DNA of 62,972 bases. It comes from an uncultured Bacteroidales bacterium (GTDB lineage: Bacteria; Bacteroidota; Bacteroidia; Bacteroidales; UBA932). A program made the translations under genes and the position numbers. Each line of letters starts with the position of its first letter. Position 1 is the stretch's first letter. The DNA is taken from positions 1-62,972 of the forward strand of contig ONQP01000006.1 of the NCBI GenBank assembly GCA_900319975.1, given 5' to 3'. The notes under the pieces were generated by a model. That model was given only the letters and a program-made list of their open reading frames with translations. It was not told the origin of the DNA and made no database searches. This document shows, one piece after another, positions 8,266 through 16,001 of this stretch.

Positions 8266-10083
8266 CTAGAATTTTTTGTCGATGTCTGCCAGGGGGACGA
8301 TGCTGACGATGCGGCGCCCGCCCGGCGTAAGTTCGGCATTGTCGCTTGCAAAAAGCGTGTCAATCAGCTGCTGCGCCTCCGCCGGGGAGGCGGGCGGGTC
8401 GGCGTGCGAGGCGCCCAGGGTGGCGAATTTCTCGGCCAGACGCTGCTGCATCAGCTCCGGCAGGGCTTCGCGCTCCTCTGACAAAATGTACACAAGGTCG
8501 CTGACAAGCTGCAGGACTTTGCCCGGCTCGCAGCTGTAGCCTTCCGGCACGCCGTTCACCACCACGGTGTCCGTGCCGAACGGCGCGATGTCGAATCCGA
8601 GGCGCGCGAGGAGCGCGGCGTTGTCCTCGAAGAGGAGCCGCTGCTGCGCGCCCACCTCGACCTGCACCGGGAAGAGGGCGGTCTGCGTGACGTGCGCTTC
8701 CTGGCCCAGGGCGTGGAGCGCCTGCTCGTAGAGGATGCGCTCGCGGGCGCGGGCGATGTTGACGATCATCAGGCCGGAAGCGGCCGGGGTGAGGATGTAT
8801 TTGCCCTGGAGGACGAGCGTGCGGCCCTGCGGGAGCGTCTTCTCCTCGAAGAGCCGGCCGTAGTCCTCGTGGCGGTCGATGTATTGGCTGAAATTCCCGG
8901 TCGGGCCGGGCATGACGTTGGTATTTGCCGGGGTGCGGTCCGCTGCCGGGAATGCGCCGGCGCTGAACGGGTCGTAGGACGGGTCCGTCTCGATGGTGGG
9001 CATCTGGACGGGGCCCTTGTATTGCTCGAAGCTCTGGCCGAGCTGCGGGATCTGCACGGCGCCTTCGGTGTTGAAGTCGATGCTGGCGCCGAAACTGTTG
9101 CGCCCGAGCGTCTCCTTGACGCAGGCGTAGAGGATCTGGAAGATGACGGCGTCCTCTTCGAACTTGATCTCCGTCTTGGCCGGGTGGATGTTGACGTCCA
9201 CGCAGTGCGGGTCAGTCTCCAGGAAGATGAAGTAGGAGGGCGTGACCCCGTCGGGGATCATTTCCTCGTAGGCCTTCATTACGGCCTTGTGCAGGTAGGC
9301 GCTGCGGAAGAAGCGTCCGTTGACGAAGAAGTATTGGTTGCCCAGGGTCTTGCGGGCGGTGTCGGGGCGCCCGACGAAGCCGCGGACGCGCACCACGGAG
9401 GTGTCGGCCGACAGGTCGACGATGTCGCCGGCCACGTTGCTGCCCATCAGGTCCAGGATGCGGAATTTCAGGGATTTGGCCTTCTTCAGGACATAGATGT
9501 CCCGGCCGTTGTGGGAGAGGGTGAATGCGATGTCGGGGCGCGTGATGGCCACGCGCGTGAATTCCTCGAGGATGTGCTTGAGCTCGACGTTGTCGCTCTT
9601 GAGGAACTTGCGGCGGGCGGGGGTGTTGTAGAAGAGGTTGCGTACCGCGAAATTGGAACCCGCCGGGGCGGCCACGGTCGCGGTCTTGGTCTCGCCGAAG
9701 GCGCCGATGCGCACTTCGGTGCCCGTCTCGTCCTGCGGCCGGCGGGTGCGCAGGGTCACCTCCGCCACGGCGGCGATGCTCGCGAGGGCCTCGCCGCGGA
9801 AGCCGTAGGTGAGGATCTGCTCCAGGTCCTCGGCCGAGGCGATCTTGGAGGTGGCGTGGCGCTCGAAGCAAAGGACGGCGTCCGCGGCGCTCATGCCGCA
9901 GCCGTTGTCGATGACCTGCAGGAGCGTACGGCCGGCGTCGGTCACGACCACGTTGATCTGGGTCGCGCCCGCATCGACGGCGTTCTCCACCAGCTCCTTC
10001 ACCACGGACGCCGGCCGCTGTACGACCTCGCCCGCGGCGATCATGTTGGCAACCTGCGCCGGCAGGATCTTCAACTTGCCCAT
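8266..10083 (-). CDS. mutL: DNA mismatch repair protein MutL
   Basis: The product is 605 aa. The N-terminal GHKL ATPase is intact: 'ELVENAVDAGAT', 'DNGCGM', 'RHATSKI' and 'YGFRGEALASI' are all within the first 100 residues. A transducer domain follows, then a linker (about 340-410) and a C-terminal dimerisation domain. In the C-terminal domain the endonuclease motif DQHAx2Ex4E appears as 'NIARARERILYE' (from residue 442): the Asp, Gln and His are missing and both Glu remain. The final metal-binding CPHGRP motif appears as 'TPGGRR'. It sits 3 nt after a small membrane-protein gene in an operon with the rhomboid and tsaC genes. MutS is not in this window. Confidence 0.95.
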   Translation of the reverse strand: MGKLKILPAQVANMIAAGEVVQRPASVVKELVENAVDAGATQINVVVTDAGRTLLQVIDNGCGMSAADAVLCFERHATSKIASAEDLEQILTYGFRGEALASIAAVAEVTLRTRRPQDETGTEVRIGAFGETKTATVAAPAGSNFAVRNLFYNTPARRKFLKSDNVELKHILEEFTRVAITRPDIAFTLSHNGRDIYVLKKAKSLKFRILDLMGSNVAGDIVDLSADTSVVRVRGFVGRPDTARKTLGNQYFFVNGRFFRSAYLHKAVMKAYEEMIPDGVTPSYFIFLETDPHCVDVNIHPAKTEIKFEEDAVIFQILYACVKETLGRNSFGASIDFNTEGAVQIPQLGQSFEQYKGPVQMPTIETDPSYDPFSAGAFPAADRTPANTNVMPGPTGNFSQYIDRHEDYGRLFEEKTLPQGRTLVLQGKYILTPAASGLMIVNIARARERILYEQALHALGQEAHVTQTALFPVQVEVGAQQRLLFEDNAALLARLGFDIAPFGTDTVVVNGVPEGYSCEPGKVLQLVSDLVYILSEEREALPELMQQRLAEKFATLGASHADPPASPAEAQQLIDTLFASDNAELTPGGRRIVSIVPLADIDKKF

Positions 10084-10086
10084 CCG

Positions 10087-10383
10087 CTACAGCATCGAGT
10101 AGAACTTCGCGATGTACCAGAGCACGGCGACGACCAGCAGCAGCGTGATGATGCCGATGATCGTCTGCGTGCGCTTCATCGGGGTGCGCATCCGCGAGCC
10201 CTCGCGGAAAGCGCCCTTGATGCTGGCGCCGGGCACGTAGGTCCCTTCTTTCTTCTCTTTCTCCAGCGTGCCGTCCACGGCGCCGAAGCGGCGCTTGCGC
10301 TCCTCCTCTTCGGGGTTGTAGTAGATCGGTTTGTAATTGAAAACGCGATGTTCGTTTTCACCGAAAAAATTAAATAATCCCAT
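10087..10383 (-). CDS. Small conserved-type single-span membrane protein upstream of mutL
   Basis: The product is 98 aa. The N-terminal ~70 residues are hydrophilic and charged, with an acidic/basic cluster 'NPEEEERKRRFG' and 'EKEKKEG'. One C-terminal membrane segment follows (about residues 75-95, 'TIIGIITLLLVVAVLWYIA'). No enzyme motif is present. It is the first gene of the mutL operon. The position and layout resemble short Bacteroidota proteins often seen before mutL, but I cannot name a family. Divergent from ispF, with 35 nt between the two start codons. Confidence 0.7.
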   Translation of the reverse strand: MGLFNFFGENEHRVFNYKPIYYNPEEEERKRRFGAVDGTLEKEKKEGTYVPGASIKGAFREGSRMRTPMKRTQTIIGIITLLLVVAVLWYIAKFYSML

Positions 10384-10403
10384 AGCTTATAACCATTTTT
10401 CTT

Positions 10404-10411
10404 TATTTTTG
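10404..10411 (+). promoter_or_regulatory. -7 box of the ispF promoter
   Basis: TATTTTTG matches the Bacteroidota consensus TAnnTTTG. It ends 7 nt before the ispF ATG, so transcription probably begins at or within a few bases of the start codon. No good -33 TTTG is visible at 19-21 nt upstream. Confidence 0.5.
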
Positions 10412-10418
10412 TAGTGAT

Positions 10419-10898
10419 ATGGACTTCAGAATAGGACAAGGATACGACGTACACGCCCTCGCAGAGGGTCTTCCGATGTGGCTGGGCGGCGTCCGGATTC
10501 CTTCGGAGACGGGCTTCGTGGCCCACTCCGACGGCGACGTGGCCCTCCACGCCCTGTGCGACGCGCTCCTCGGCGCGCTCGCCATCGGCGACATCGGTCA
10601 TCTCTTCCCCGACACGGACGACCGCTGGAAGGGCGTCGACAGCAAGGAGCTGCTCGCCGCGGTGCTCGCACGCCCGGAGTTCGAAGGCTGGCAGGTCGTC
10701 AACGCCGACATCACCATCGCCCTGCAGGCTCCCAAACTCGCTCCGCACATCGCTGAGATGCGCCGCACGATCGCCGGGATCATGGGCGTCGGCGTGGACC
10801 GCGTGAGCGTCAAAGCCACCACGACGGAGCGTCTGGGCTTCGTCGGACGCAAGGAAGGATGCGAAGTCTGGGCAATTGTTCTCATAGAACGCAAATAA
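10419..10898 (+). CDS. ispF: 2-C-methyl-D-erythritol 2,4-cyclodiphosphate synthase
   Basis: The product is 159 aa, the normal size. The enzyme converts CDP-methylerythritol 2-phosphate to the cyclodiphosphate and CMP in the MEP isoprenoid pathway. Metal and substrate residues are visible: 'GYDVH' (Asp and His zinc ligands, near residue 8-12), 'SDGDVALHALCDALLGA' with the third ligand His, and 'GDIGHLFPDTD' near residue 55. The C-terminal 'KATTTERLGFVGRKEG' is the family signature. It is a monocistronic gene divergent from the mutL operon; the tRNA promoter begins 2 nt after its stop. Confidence 0.96.
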   Translation: MDFRIGQGYDVHALAEGLPMWLGGVRIPSETGFVAHSDGDVALHALCDALLGALAIGDIGHLFPDTDDRWKGVDSKELLAAVLARPEFEGWQVVNADITIALQAPKLAPHIAEMRRTIAGIMGVGVDRVSVKATTTERLGFVGRKEGCEVWAIVLIERK

Positions 10899-10900
10899 AT

Positions 10901-10931
10901 TTTGCTAATTACAAAAAGTATTGTACATTTG
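10901..10931 (+). promoter_or_regulatory. Promoter of the tRNA-Gln/tRNA-Met pair
   Basis: TTTG at 10901-10904 and TACATTTG at 10924-10931 with a 19-nt spacer form a textbook Bacteroidota sigma-ABfr promoter. The first tRNA begins about 30 nt downstream. Confidence 0.75.
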
Positions 10932-10961
10932 CAGTCCCAAAACCGCGAGGTGTTGGAATAT

Positions 10962-11032
10962 TGAGATATGGTGTAATGGTAGCACTACAGATTCTGGCTC
11001 TGTCAGTGAGGGTTCGAATCCTTCTATCTCAA
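10962..11032 (+). tRNA. tRNA-Gln (CTG anticodon)
   Basis: A full cloverleaf can be drawn: acceptor arms TGAGATA and TATCTCA, D-arm around GTGTAATGGTAGCAC, anticodon stem ACAGA/TCTGT with loop TTCTGGC (anticodon CTG), and a T-arm with loop TTCGAAT. The CCA end is not encoded. It reads CAG glutamine codons. Confidence 0.93.
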
Positions 11033-11052
11033 CAAAGCTTTAAGGCCTAGAT

Positions 11053-11126
11053 GGCGGGGTAGCTCAGCTGGTTAGAGCGTCGGATTCATAATCCGGAGGT
11101 CGTGGGATCGTGACCCACTCCCGCTA
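11053..11126 (+). tRNA. tRNA-Met (CAT anticodon)
   Basis: Acceptor arms GGCGGGG and TCCCGCT pair with G-U at both ends. The D-arm contains AGCTCAGCTGGTTAGAGC, and the anticodon stem TCGGA/TCCGG encloses the loop TTCATAA (anticodon CAT). The T-stem GTGGG/CCCAC encloses an unusual loop ATCGTGA in place of the usual TTCRANN. The overall layout fits elongator tRNA-Met; a lysidine-modified tRNA-Ile2 cannot be excluded from the anticodon alone. Confidence 0.85.
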
Positions 11127-11167
11127 CTACTCCTTAGCACCCAAAGACAAGAATCATCATATAGGAC

Positions 11168-11193
11168 CCGACGCATACTTGCGGCGGTTTTTT
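11168..11193 (+). terminator. Rho-independent terminator after the tRNA pair
   Basis: The stem CCGACGCA/TGCGGCGG (one A-G mismatch) with loop TACT is followed by six T residues. It lies 42 nt downstream of tRNA-Met, in the right orientation. Confidence 0.65.
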
Positions 11194-11564
11194 GTTATTG
11201 GGGGTTGCAGATGTAATGATATGACATTTCGGGACATGTCATCCTGAGCGCAGCGAAGGATCTATGGAACTTGTTTCTTTCCGGGTGCACAGAGGCCCTT
11301 CTTGCACCCCGGGGCGTAGAAAATAGACCAACGGGGTGCCAGGAAGCCCTTCCTGCACCCCAATCGGCGAAAAATGGGAGACTTCCGGATTCGGCCAGGC
11401 TTGACGTACTGCCCGCTGTTGCCGGAAGCACCTGTGGGATGCCGAGGTCGACGGGCAACGCGCCGGATACGGCCCGTCGCCGCGGCGAGCGGGGGAAACA
11501 CACCTCCCGGCTGCCGTCTCCAACAAAAAATGTCAATGATACCCGTTCTGTCGGTCTCCGGGAT
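11194..11564. repeat. Gene-free region with a dispersed-type repeat and two tandem hairpins
   Basis: I see no credible gene here. At 11237-11263 is the motif TGTCATCCTGAGCGCAGCGA followed by AGGATCT, a sequence type that recurs between genes in many bacteria and generates spurious 'FAALRMT' peptides. Two similar GC-rich units of about 50 nt follow. The first has arms GGGTGCA (11283-11289) and TGCACCC (11303-11309). The second has near-palindromic arms spanning 11333-11361 (GGGGTGCC ... GCACCCC). Both share the core GCCCTTCYTGCACCCC. The rest, up to the lipoprotein stop at 11565, is featureless. Confidence 0.55.
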
Positions 11565-12434
11565 TTATTCGTCTTTTATTAAGTGCGAAAAGCCTCCCGA
11601 CCAGATCAGTTTGTAGTAGTTCGCATCCGGGCGTTCGACATAGCGGATCGAGAGCAGCTTTTTTCCGGACATTTCCGTCGACTTGATGTCCTGAAGGACC
11701 TGTGCCGGAAGCGCATCGCTGCGGGGAATTTCATAAGATGTTTCCGCCCACACCATGCGCTCGGCCTGAAAGACTGTCTTCACGTCCTTGACGATGTTTC
11801 CTTCGCGGATGAAAATGCAGTCGCCGTCATCGTTGCCGGCTGCGCCGAGTAATATGGCGTCTTTGTATTTCTCGCGGACGCGCGCGATGGAAGCGCTCAT
11901 GTCGGGGTGGTCGATGGAAGGGCCATAAGGTTCCTCGCAGGAGAGCAGCGTACCGTCCTCCGAGATAAAGAGACGATATAAGGTTCTGCTAATGCGGTCA
12001 CGATCTTCGCTGATGGTCGGTGACTTGCAGAGAAACTCATACTGTTTCTGGTCCAGTCCGTCCCGGGTGATTTCCACGAGCGAGATGTATTCTGTCGCAT
12101 AGCCTCCTAAAGGCGAGTTGAGGTATGCGTAGATGACCATCCTGGGAGCCACTTTGCCGAAGTCGAATCCATTCGGATCGAGCACGTAAGACTTCTGCGT
12201 CATCAACCATTTGGCCCCGTTATAGACGGCGACATTTTCATAACCGCCTGTGTCCGTAAAATAGATCCACATGTCATATTCGGACTTCGAGACCGTCGCG
12301 TCGGGATACCTCGAATTGAAATCCGCTTCCCAGGGATGCTGGTTTGCAGAAGGGGCAGGATCGGGATTCTGGGGCTCTTTCTGGCAGGAGACAAGCGTCA
12401 AAGCCGCCAAAGCACATAAAAGAAATCGGTTCAT
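11565..12434 (-). CDS. Lipoprotein of unknown function
   Basis: The product is 289 aa. It starts with a clear lipoprotein signal peptide and lipobox ('LTLVSCQKEP', Cys at about residue 17), then a Pro/Asn-rich linker. The remainder is a mixed alpha/beta soluble domain containing 'SEYDMWIYFTDTGGYENVAVYNGAKW', which resembles PepSY/BLIP-like small repeat units; that match is weak. A Bacteroidota -7 box (TATATTTG on the minus strand) lies at 12473-12480, giving a leader of about 33 nt. It is divergent from the lipoprotein gene at 12554. No function can be named. Confidence 0.7.
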   Translation of the reverse strand: MNRFLLCALAALTLVSCQKEPQNPDPAPSANQHPWEADFNSRYPDATVSKSEYDMWIYFTDTGGYENVAVYNGAKWLMTQKSYVLDPNGFDFGKVAPRMVIYAYLNSPLGGYATEYISLVEITRDGLDQKQYEFLCKSPTISEDRDRISRTLYRLFISEDGTLLSCEEPYGPSIDHPDMSASIARVREKYKDAILLGAAGNDDGDCIFIREGNIVKDVKTVFQAERMVWAETSYEIPRSDALPAQVLQDIKSTEMSGKKLLSIRYVERPDANYYKLIWSGGFSHLIKDE

Positions 12435-12472
12435 TTTTTATTTGTTTTTCTTAGTCGGTTAAAAACTCCGAA

Positions 12473-12531
12473 CAAATATAGGAATTATTGTCCGATATCG
12501 ATAATGTTTCTGTGCAAAAATGCTATCTTTG
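12473..12531. promoter_or_regulatory. Divergent promoters between two lipoprotein genes
   Basis: On the minus strand TATATTTG (12473-12480) faces the gene starting at 12434. On the plus strand TATCTTTG (12524-12531) faces the gene starting at 12554. The boxes are 43 nt apart, so the two promoters need not overlap. Confidence 0.6.
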
Positions 12532-12553
12532 GTGCAGCTTAAATGATTCTGGA

Positions 12554-14077
12554 ATGAAAAGACTTTTTTGCTGGTCATTCTCTCTGATGATTTGTTTGGT
12601 CACATCGTGTGAGAAAGACAGGGGATTCGACACGGGTTCCGTCCCGAGCTATGTCGAGACGGAAGACTATGTGGACCTTGGTCTGGGGGGATTATTGTTC
12701 GCGACCAAAAACGTGGGGGCAAAGAATCCGGAGGATGCCGGTGGTTTCTTTGCATGGGGCGAGGTGAAACCGAAGTCGTATTATGACTGGAAAACCTACA
12801 AATGGGCCAATCCTGCTACGGAAAGGGAATACATTTATGACCAGGTCACTTTTTCCAGGTATTCTTGCCATTGGGACGGCACTCCGGACTACCCGTTCCT
12901 TCAACCTGAAGACGATGCCGCAACCGTGATCCTTGGTGAGGGATGGCGTACTCCGACGTTCGAGGAGATGATCGAATTGCTTAAATGTGAGTACAGGAGA
13001 GCTGTAAGGAACGGTGTTTTCGGCTTTGAGTATATCGGGCCTAATGGAAATTCGATATTTCTGCCGGCTTGTGGGGATATTGTAGAAGACCACCTCATCA
13101 ACGTGGAGGATGGTGCGAAGTACTGGTGCTCCGACTGTCCGACCGGGACTTCCGCGACAATCCTGGATATTAATCGGTTCGGTGCTGTATGGGGCGGCCA
13201 TGAGCTCAGGATGCTCGGATTGCCCATACGCCCCGTGAGAACGGAAAAGGCGCCAGTCGTCCGGGGGTTGATTTTCAATGTCCTTGACCGTTATATTGAG
13301 CAGGCCGGGCAGCTACTTGCCACGATAAAGCGTGAGGATTATAGTGCCGCCGATTGTCAGAATCTTGAAGATGCCTACGGACAGGCAGTTGCGGTGAGGG
13401 AGAATCCGGAGAAACAGAAGTTTATCGACGAAGCCGCCAGGAGTCTGCGGTTGGCCATCATGGATTTGAAACCGCTGCCTAAACCGAGTGATATCACGGC
13501 TGTCGATCTCGGGCTGTCCGTGCGATGGGCCTCGGCCAACATCGGTGCCCGTAACGAGGATGATTACGGTTATTACATATCCTGGGGAGAACTGACCCCC
13601 AAGCCGATAGGACATTACCGCTGGGCGGACTATCAATTGTGCAAGGAAGTGAATGAAGACGACAATGATTATAGTCTATTGACGAAATACGTTACCGACA
13701 GCCAGTGGGGCGAAGTGGATAACAAGACGCGGCTTGACCTGGAAGATGATGCGGCGCATGCTTATTTAGGCGGCGACTGGCGGACGCCTACAGTGGAAGA
13801 AGCCCGAGAACTTCTTGAGAAGTGTACTTTCGTGGAAATGTTCCGTCACGGCGAACCCGTCATGAAGGTGATCGGCCCGAACGGAAATTACATATTGTTC
13901 CCATATGCCGGATTTGCAGATTGGCAGTTTCGTGTCGAGTTCACGGTTTCTTGCTGGACATCTGATCTTGTCGCAGATTTCCCTGTCCGCGCCTGTTGTT
14001 TCAATCTGACGGGCTTCGCAGGGATCAGTTGGGAGGATCGGATAGATGGTCTGCCTGTCCGTGCTGTTTGTCCGTAG
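12554..14077 (+). CDS. Lipoprotein with two FISUMP-like domains
   Basis: The product is 507 aa from the ATG at 12554, chosen because it gives a lipobox ('CLVTSCEK') and a short leader after the -7 box. Two copies of the same domain are visible: residues ~35-235 ('VDLGLGGLLFATKNVGA', 'FFAWGE', 'GWRTPTFEE') and ~315-507 ('VDLGLSVRWASANIGA', 'YISWGE', 'DWRTPTVEE'). These match the Fibrobacter-type FISUMP/DUF1566 pattern common in Bacteroidota surface lipoproteins. A helical FIVAR-like linker of ~65 residues separates them. The next gene, an ABC permease, begins 2 nt after the stop, so the three downstream ORFs are probably one operon. Confidence 0.72.
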   Translation: MKRLFCWSFSLMICLVTSCEKDRGFDTGSVPSYVETEDYVDLGLGGLLFATKNVGAKNPEDAGGFFAWGEVKPKSYYDWKTYKWANPATEREYIYDQVTFSRYSCHWDGTPDYPFLQPEDDAATVILGEGWRTPTFEEMIELLKCEYRRAVRNGVFGFEYIGPNGNSIFLPACGDIVEDHLINVEDGAKYWCSDCPTGTSATILDINRFGAVWGGHELRMLGLPIRPVRTEKAPVVRGLIFNVLDRYIEQAGQLLATIKREDYSAADCQNLEDAYGQAVAVRENPEKQKFIDEAARSLRLAIMDLKPLPKPSDITAVDLGLSVRWASANIGARNEDDYGYYISWGELTPKPIGHYRWADYQLCKEVNEDDNDYSLLTKYVTDSQWGEVDNKTRLDLEDDAAHAYLGGDWRTPTVEEARELLEKCTFVEMFRHGEPVMKVIGPNGNYILFPYAGFADWQFRVEFTVSCWTSDLVADFPVRACCFNLTGFAGISWEDRIDGLPVRAVCP

Positions 14078-14079
14078 CG

Positions 14080-15267
14080 ATGATAACTATAAAAACGCTC
14101 ACCAGGCTCTATTTCCGCCAGCTCTTCCGGTATCGGAAGCAGGAGCTGTTCGCCATGATCGGCATGCTGATCTATGGCTGGGTAGGGGTCCTGGCCCTCA
14201 GCCAGTTCAAGGGTCGCTTCCCTTTGTGGCTTTTCTTCCTGGCCTTTCTCCTGATAGATTTCATCTTGTTCAAGTTGCTGAGCCAGAAGGACAACACGGT
14301 GATGGATGCGTTCCTCAAGACGCGCCCCGTCCCGGAACGCCGCTGGTTGATCTATGTGGTGCTTTGCCAGTGCTGGAGCCATTTCAACCTGATGATGCCC
14401 CTGATCCTGTTGCCGTTCTGTCTGGCGGTCTTCCCGACCGGGATGGCTTTCCTGGTTTTCGCCGGACTCTATCTGGTGTCCGTCGCGGGTGGTCTGCTGA
14501 ACGTCCTGATCAAGCGGAGTGGGCCGTATAAGAAGGAGAATGTGGTCCGGGTGAATGCCCGCCAGTCCCTCTGGGGAAGCCGCTTCGGATCGGGCACTTT
14601 CGGCATCCAGATCAAGGGCTTCCTGCGGAGCAAGCTGGTCCTCCCGGAGCTGGTCATGTTCTGCGTCTTCCTGTACCAGTTCTATACCCGGGGACGGAGC
14701 GAAGCGTCTACCGGCGACATCTATCTGTTCATGGCGCTTTTCAGCTCGGTGCTGTCCTTTCCGCAATACGGACTTGCAATCGAGGCCTGTTTCTTCAGCG
14801 GTATCTGGACCCGGCCCGTCCCTGTGCGCCAGATCCTGGCGGACAAATACATCTTCAGCCTGATGTGCACGGGCGTCATGTCGCTGATCTGCCTGCCGGT
14901 GGTCCTGATCGTGCACGTCCCGGTCCTGGACCTGCTGGCCGACGCCGTATTCTGCGGCGGGTTCTGTACTTTGATCGTGTTGGCGGACGCCTTCTCCTGC
15001 CGCCCGTATGATCCTTTCGCCGTGGCCTCCTTCAAGAGTGGCCGCAGCGGGCAGAGCGCGTTCCGCTTCTCCTCATTCGTGATCACCATGGCGATCATGA
15101 TCGTCTATGTGATCCTCCGGCTGGCCGCGCCGGACTCCGTGACGACGGGCATCCTGTTCGGCCTGGGCATCCTGGCCATTTGCCTCCACAGGCCCTTTTT
15201 CGCCTGGCGGGAGCGGAAGTTCCTGGCAGACAGGTATTATTACATGCAAAAATTCTCCGATCAATGA
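14080..15267 (+). CDS. ABC transporter permease, DUF5687-like
   Basis: The product is 395 aa from the ATG at 14080; an in-frame extension would overlap the preceding gene. It has about ten hydrophobic segments arranged as in ABC-2-type permeases, with an N-terminal amphipathic stretch ('TLTRLYFRQLFRYRKQ') typical of this group. It lacks recognisable substrate motifs. Its stop overlaps the start of the ATPase gene by 4 nt (ATGA), so the two surely act together. DUF5687 proteins in Bacteroidota are normally paired with an ABC ATPase; the substrate is unknown. Confidence 0.75.
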   Translation: MITIKTLTRLYFRQLFRYRKQELFAMIGMLIYGWVGVLALSQFKGRFPLWLFFLAFLLIDFILFKLLSQKDNTVMDAFLKTRPVPERRWLIYVVLCQCWSHFNLMMPLILLPFCLAVFPTGMAFLVFAGLYLVSVAGGLLNVLIKRSGPYKKENVVRVNARQSLWGSRFGSGTFGIQIKGFLRSKLVLPELVMFCVFLYQFYTRGRSEASTGDIYLFMALFSSVLSFPQYGLAIEACFFSGIWTRPVPVRQILADKYIFSLMCTGVMSLICLPVVLIVHVPVLDLLADAVFCGGFCTLIVLADAFSCRPYDPFAVASFKSGRSGQSAFRFSSFVITMAIMIVYVILRLAAPDSVTTGILFGLGILAICLHRPFFAWRERKFLADRYYYMQKFSDQ

Positions 15268-15974
15268 TAACGTTATCCCAACTCACCAAGCAATATAAGG
15301 GCGTGACCGTGCTGGACGTGCCCGAACTGACGCTCAACGAAGGCGGCATCATCGGCCTGGTCGGCAATAACGGCGCAGGCAAGACCACGATGATGAGCCT
15401 GATCCTGGACCTGATCAAGGCGACCAGCGGTCAGGTGACCATCGACGGGAAGCCGGTCAACGAAGACCCGGTCTGGAAGACCTTCACCGGCTCCTACCTG
15501 GACGCGTCCTTCCTGATCGAGTTCTATACGCCGGAGGAATTCTTCGCGTTCGTCGCCGAGGCCTATTCCATCTCCCGGGAGGAGCTCGCCCGCCGGCTCA
15601 CCCAGTACGAGACGCTGATGGACGGCGAGATCCTGGGCAAGAAGAAGGTGATCCACGACTTCTCCAACGGCAACCGCCAGAAGATCGGCATCATTGCCGC
15701 GATGCTCGTCAATCCGCGTTTCCTCGTCCTCGACGAGCCGTTCAACTACCTGGACCCGAGCTCGCAGATCGTGGTGGCCAAGCTGATCTCCCAGATGAGC
15801 CGCGAGCTGGGCACGACCGTGCTCGTGTCGAGCCATAACCTCAATTCTATCAGCGACATCTGCGACCGCATCCTGCTCCTGGAGAAGGGTAAGCTCCTGA
15901 TGGATAAAGCACACGTCCCGGGCGAGAAGGATGCAGAGCTGGAAGCCTACTTCCTCGATGCCGCGGGACGCTAG
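15264..15974 (+). CDS. ABC transporter ATP-binding protein
   Basis: The product is 236 aa from the ATG at 15264. It has Walker A 'GNNGAGKTT' (near residue 35), Walker B 'FLVLDEPF', an H-loop in 'VLVSSHNL', and the ABC signature as 'DFSNGNRQKIG', where LSGGQ is replaced by FSNGN. This variant is frequent in exporter-type ATPases of this clade. It forms a complete exporter with the permease at 14080. Being in one operon with a FISUMP lipoprotein suggests handling of an envelope component, which is inference. Confidence 0.88.
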   Translation: MITLSQLTKQYKGVTVLDVPELTLNEGGIIGLVGNNGAGKTTMMSLILDLIKATSGQVTIDGKPVNEDPVWKTFTGSYLDASFLIEFYTPEEFFAFVAEAYSISREELARRLTQYETLMDGEILGKKKVIHDFSNGNRQKIGIIAAMLVNPRFLVLDEPFNYLDPSSQIVVAKLISQMSRELGTTVLVSSHNLNSISDICDRILLLEKGKLLMDKAHVPGEKDAELEAYFLDAAGR

Positions 15975-16001
15975 CTTGATTTTAAATATTCTGGGTGTGT
16001 C

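Noticed and set aside
10176-10748. A 190-codon minus-strand frame spanning the ispF start
   Set aside because: It overlaps two well-supported genes in the wrong frame and crosses the ispF promoter.
11195-11536. Several ORFs of 79-113 codons on both strands behind the tRNAs
   Set aside because: They encode the spurious 'FAALRMT'-type peptide and translations of hairpin repeats; no coding signature.
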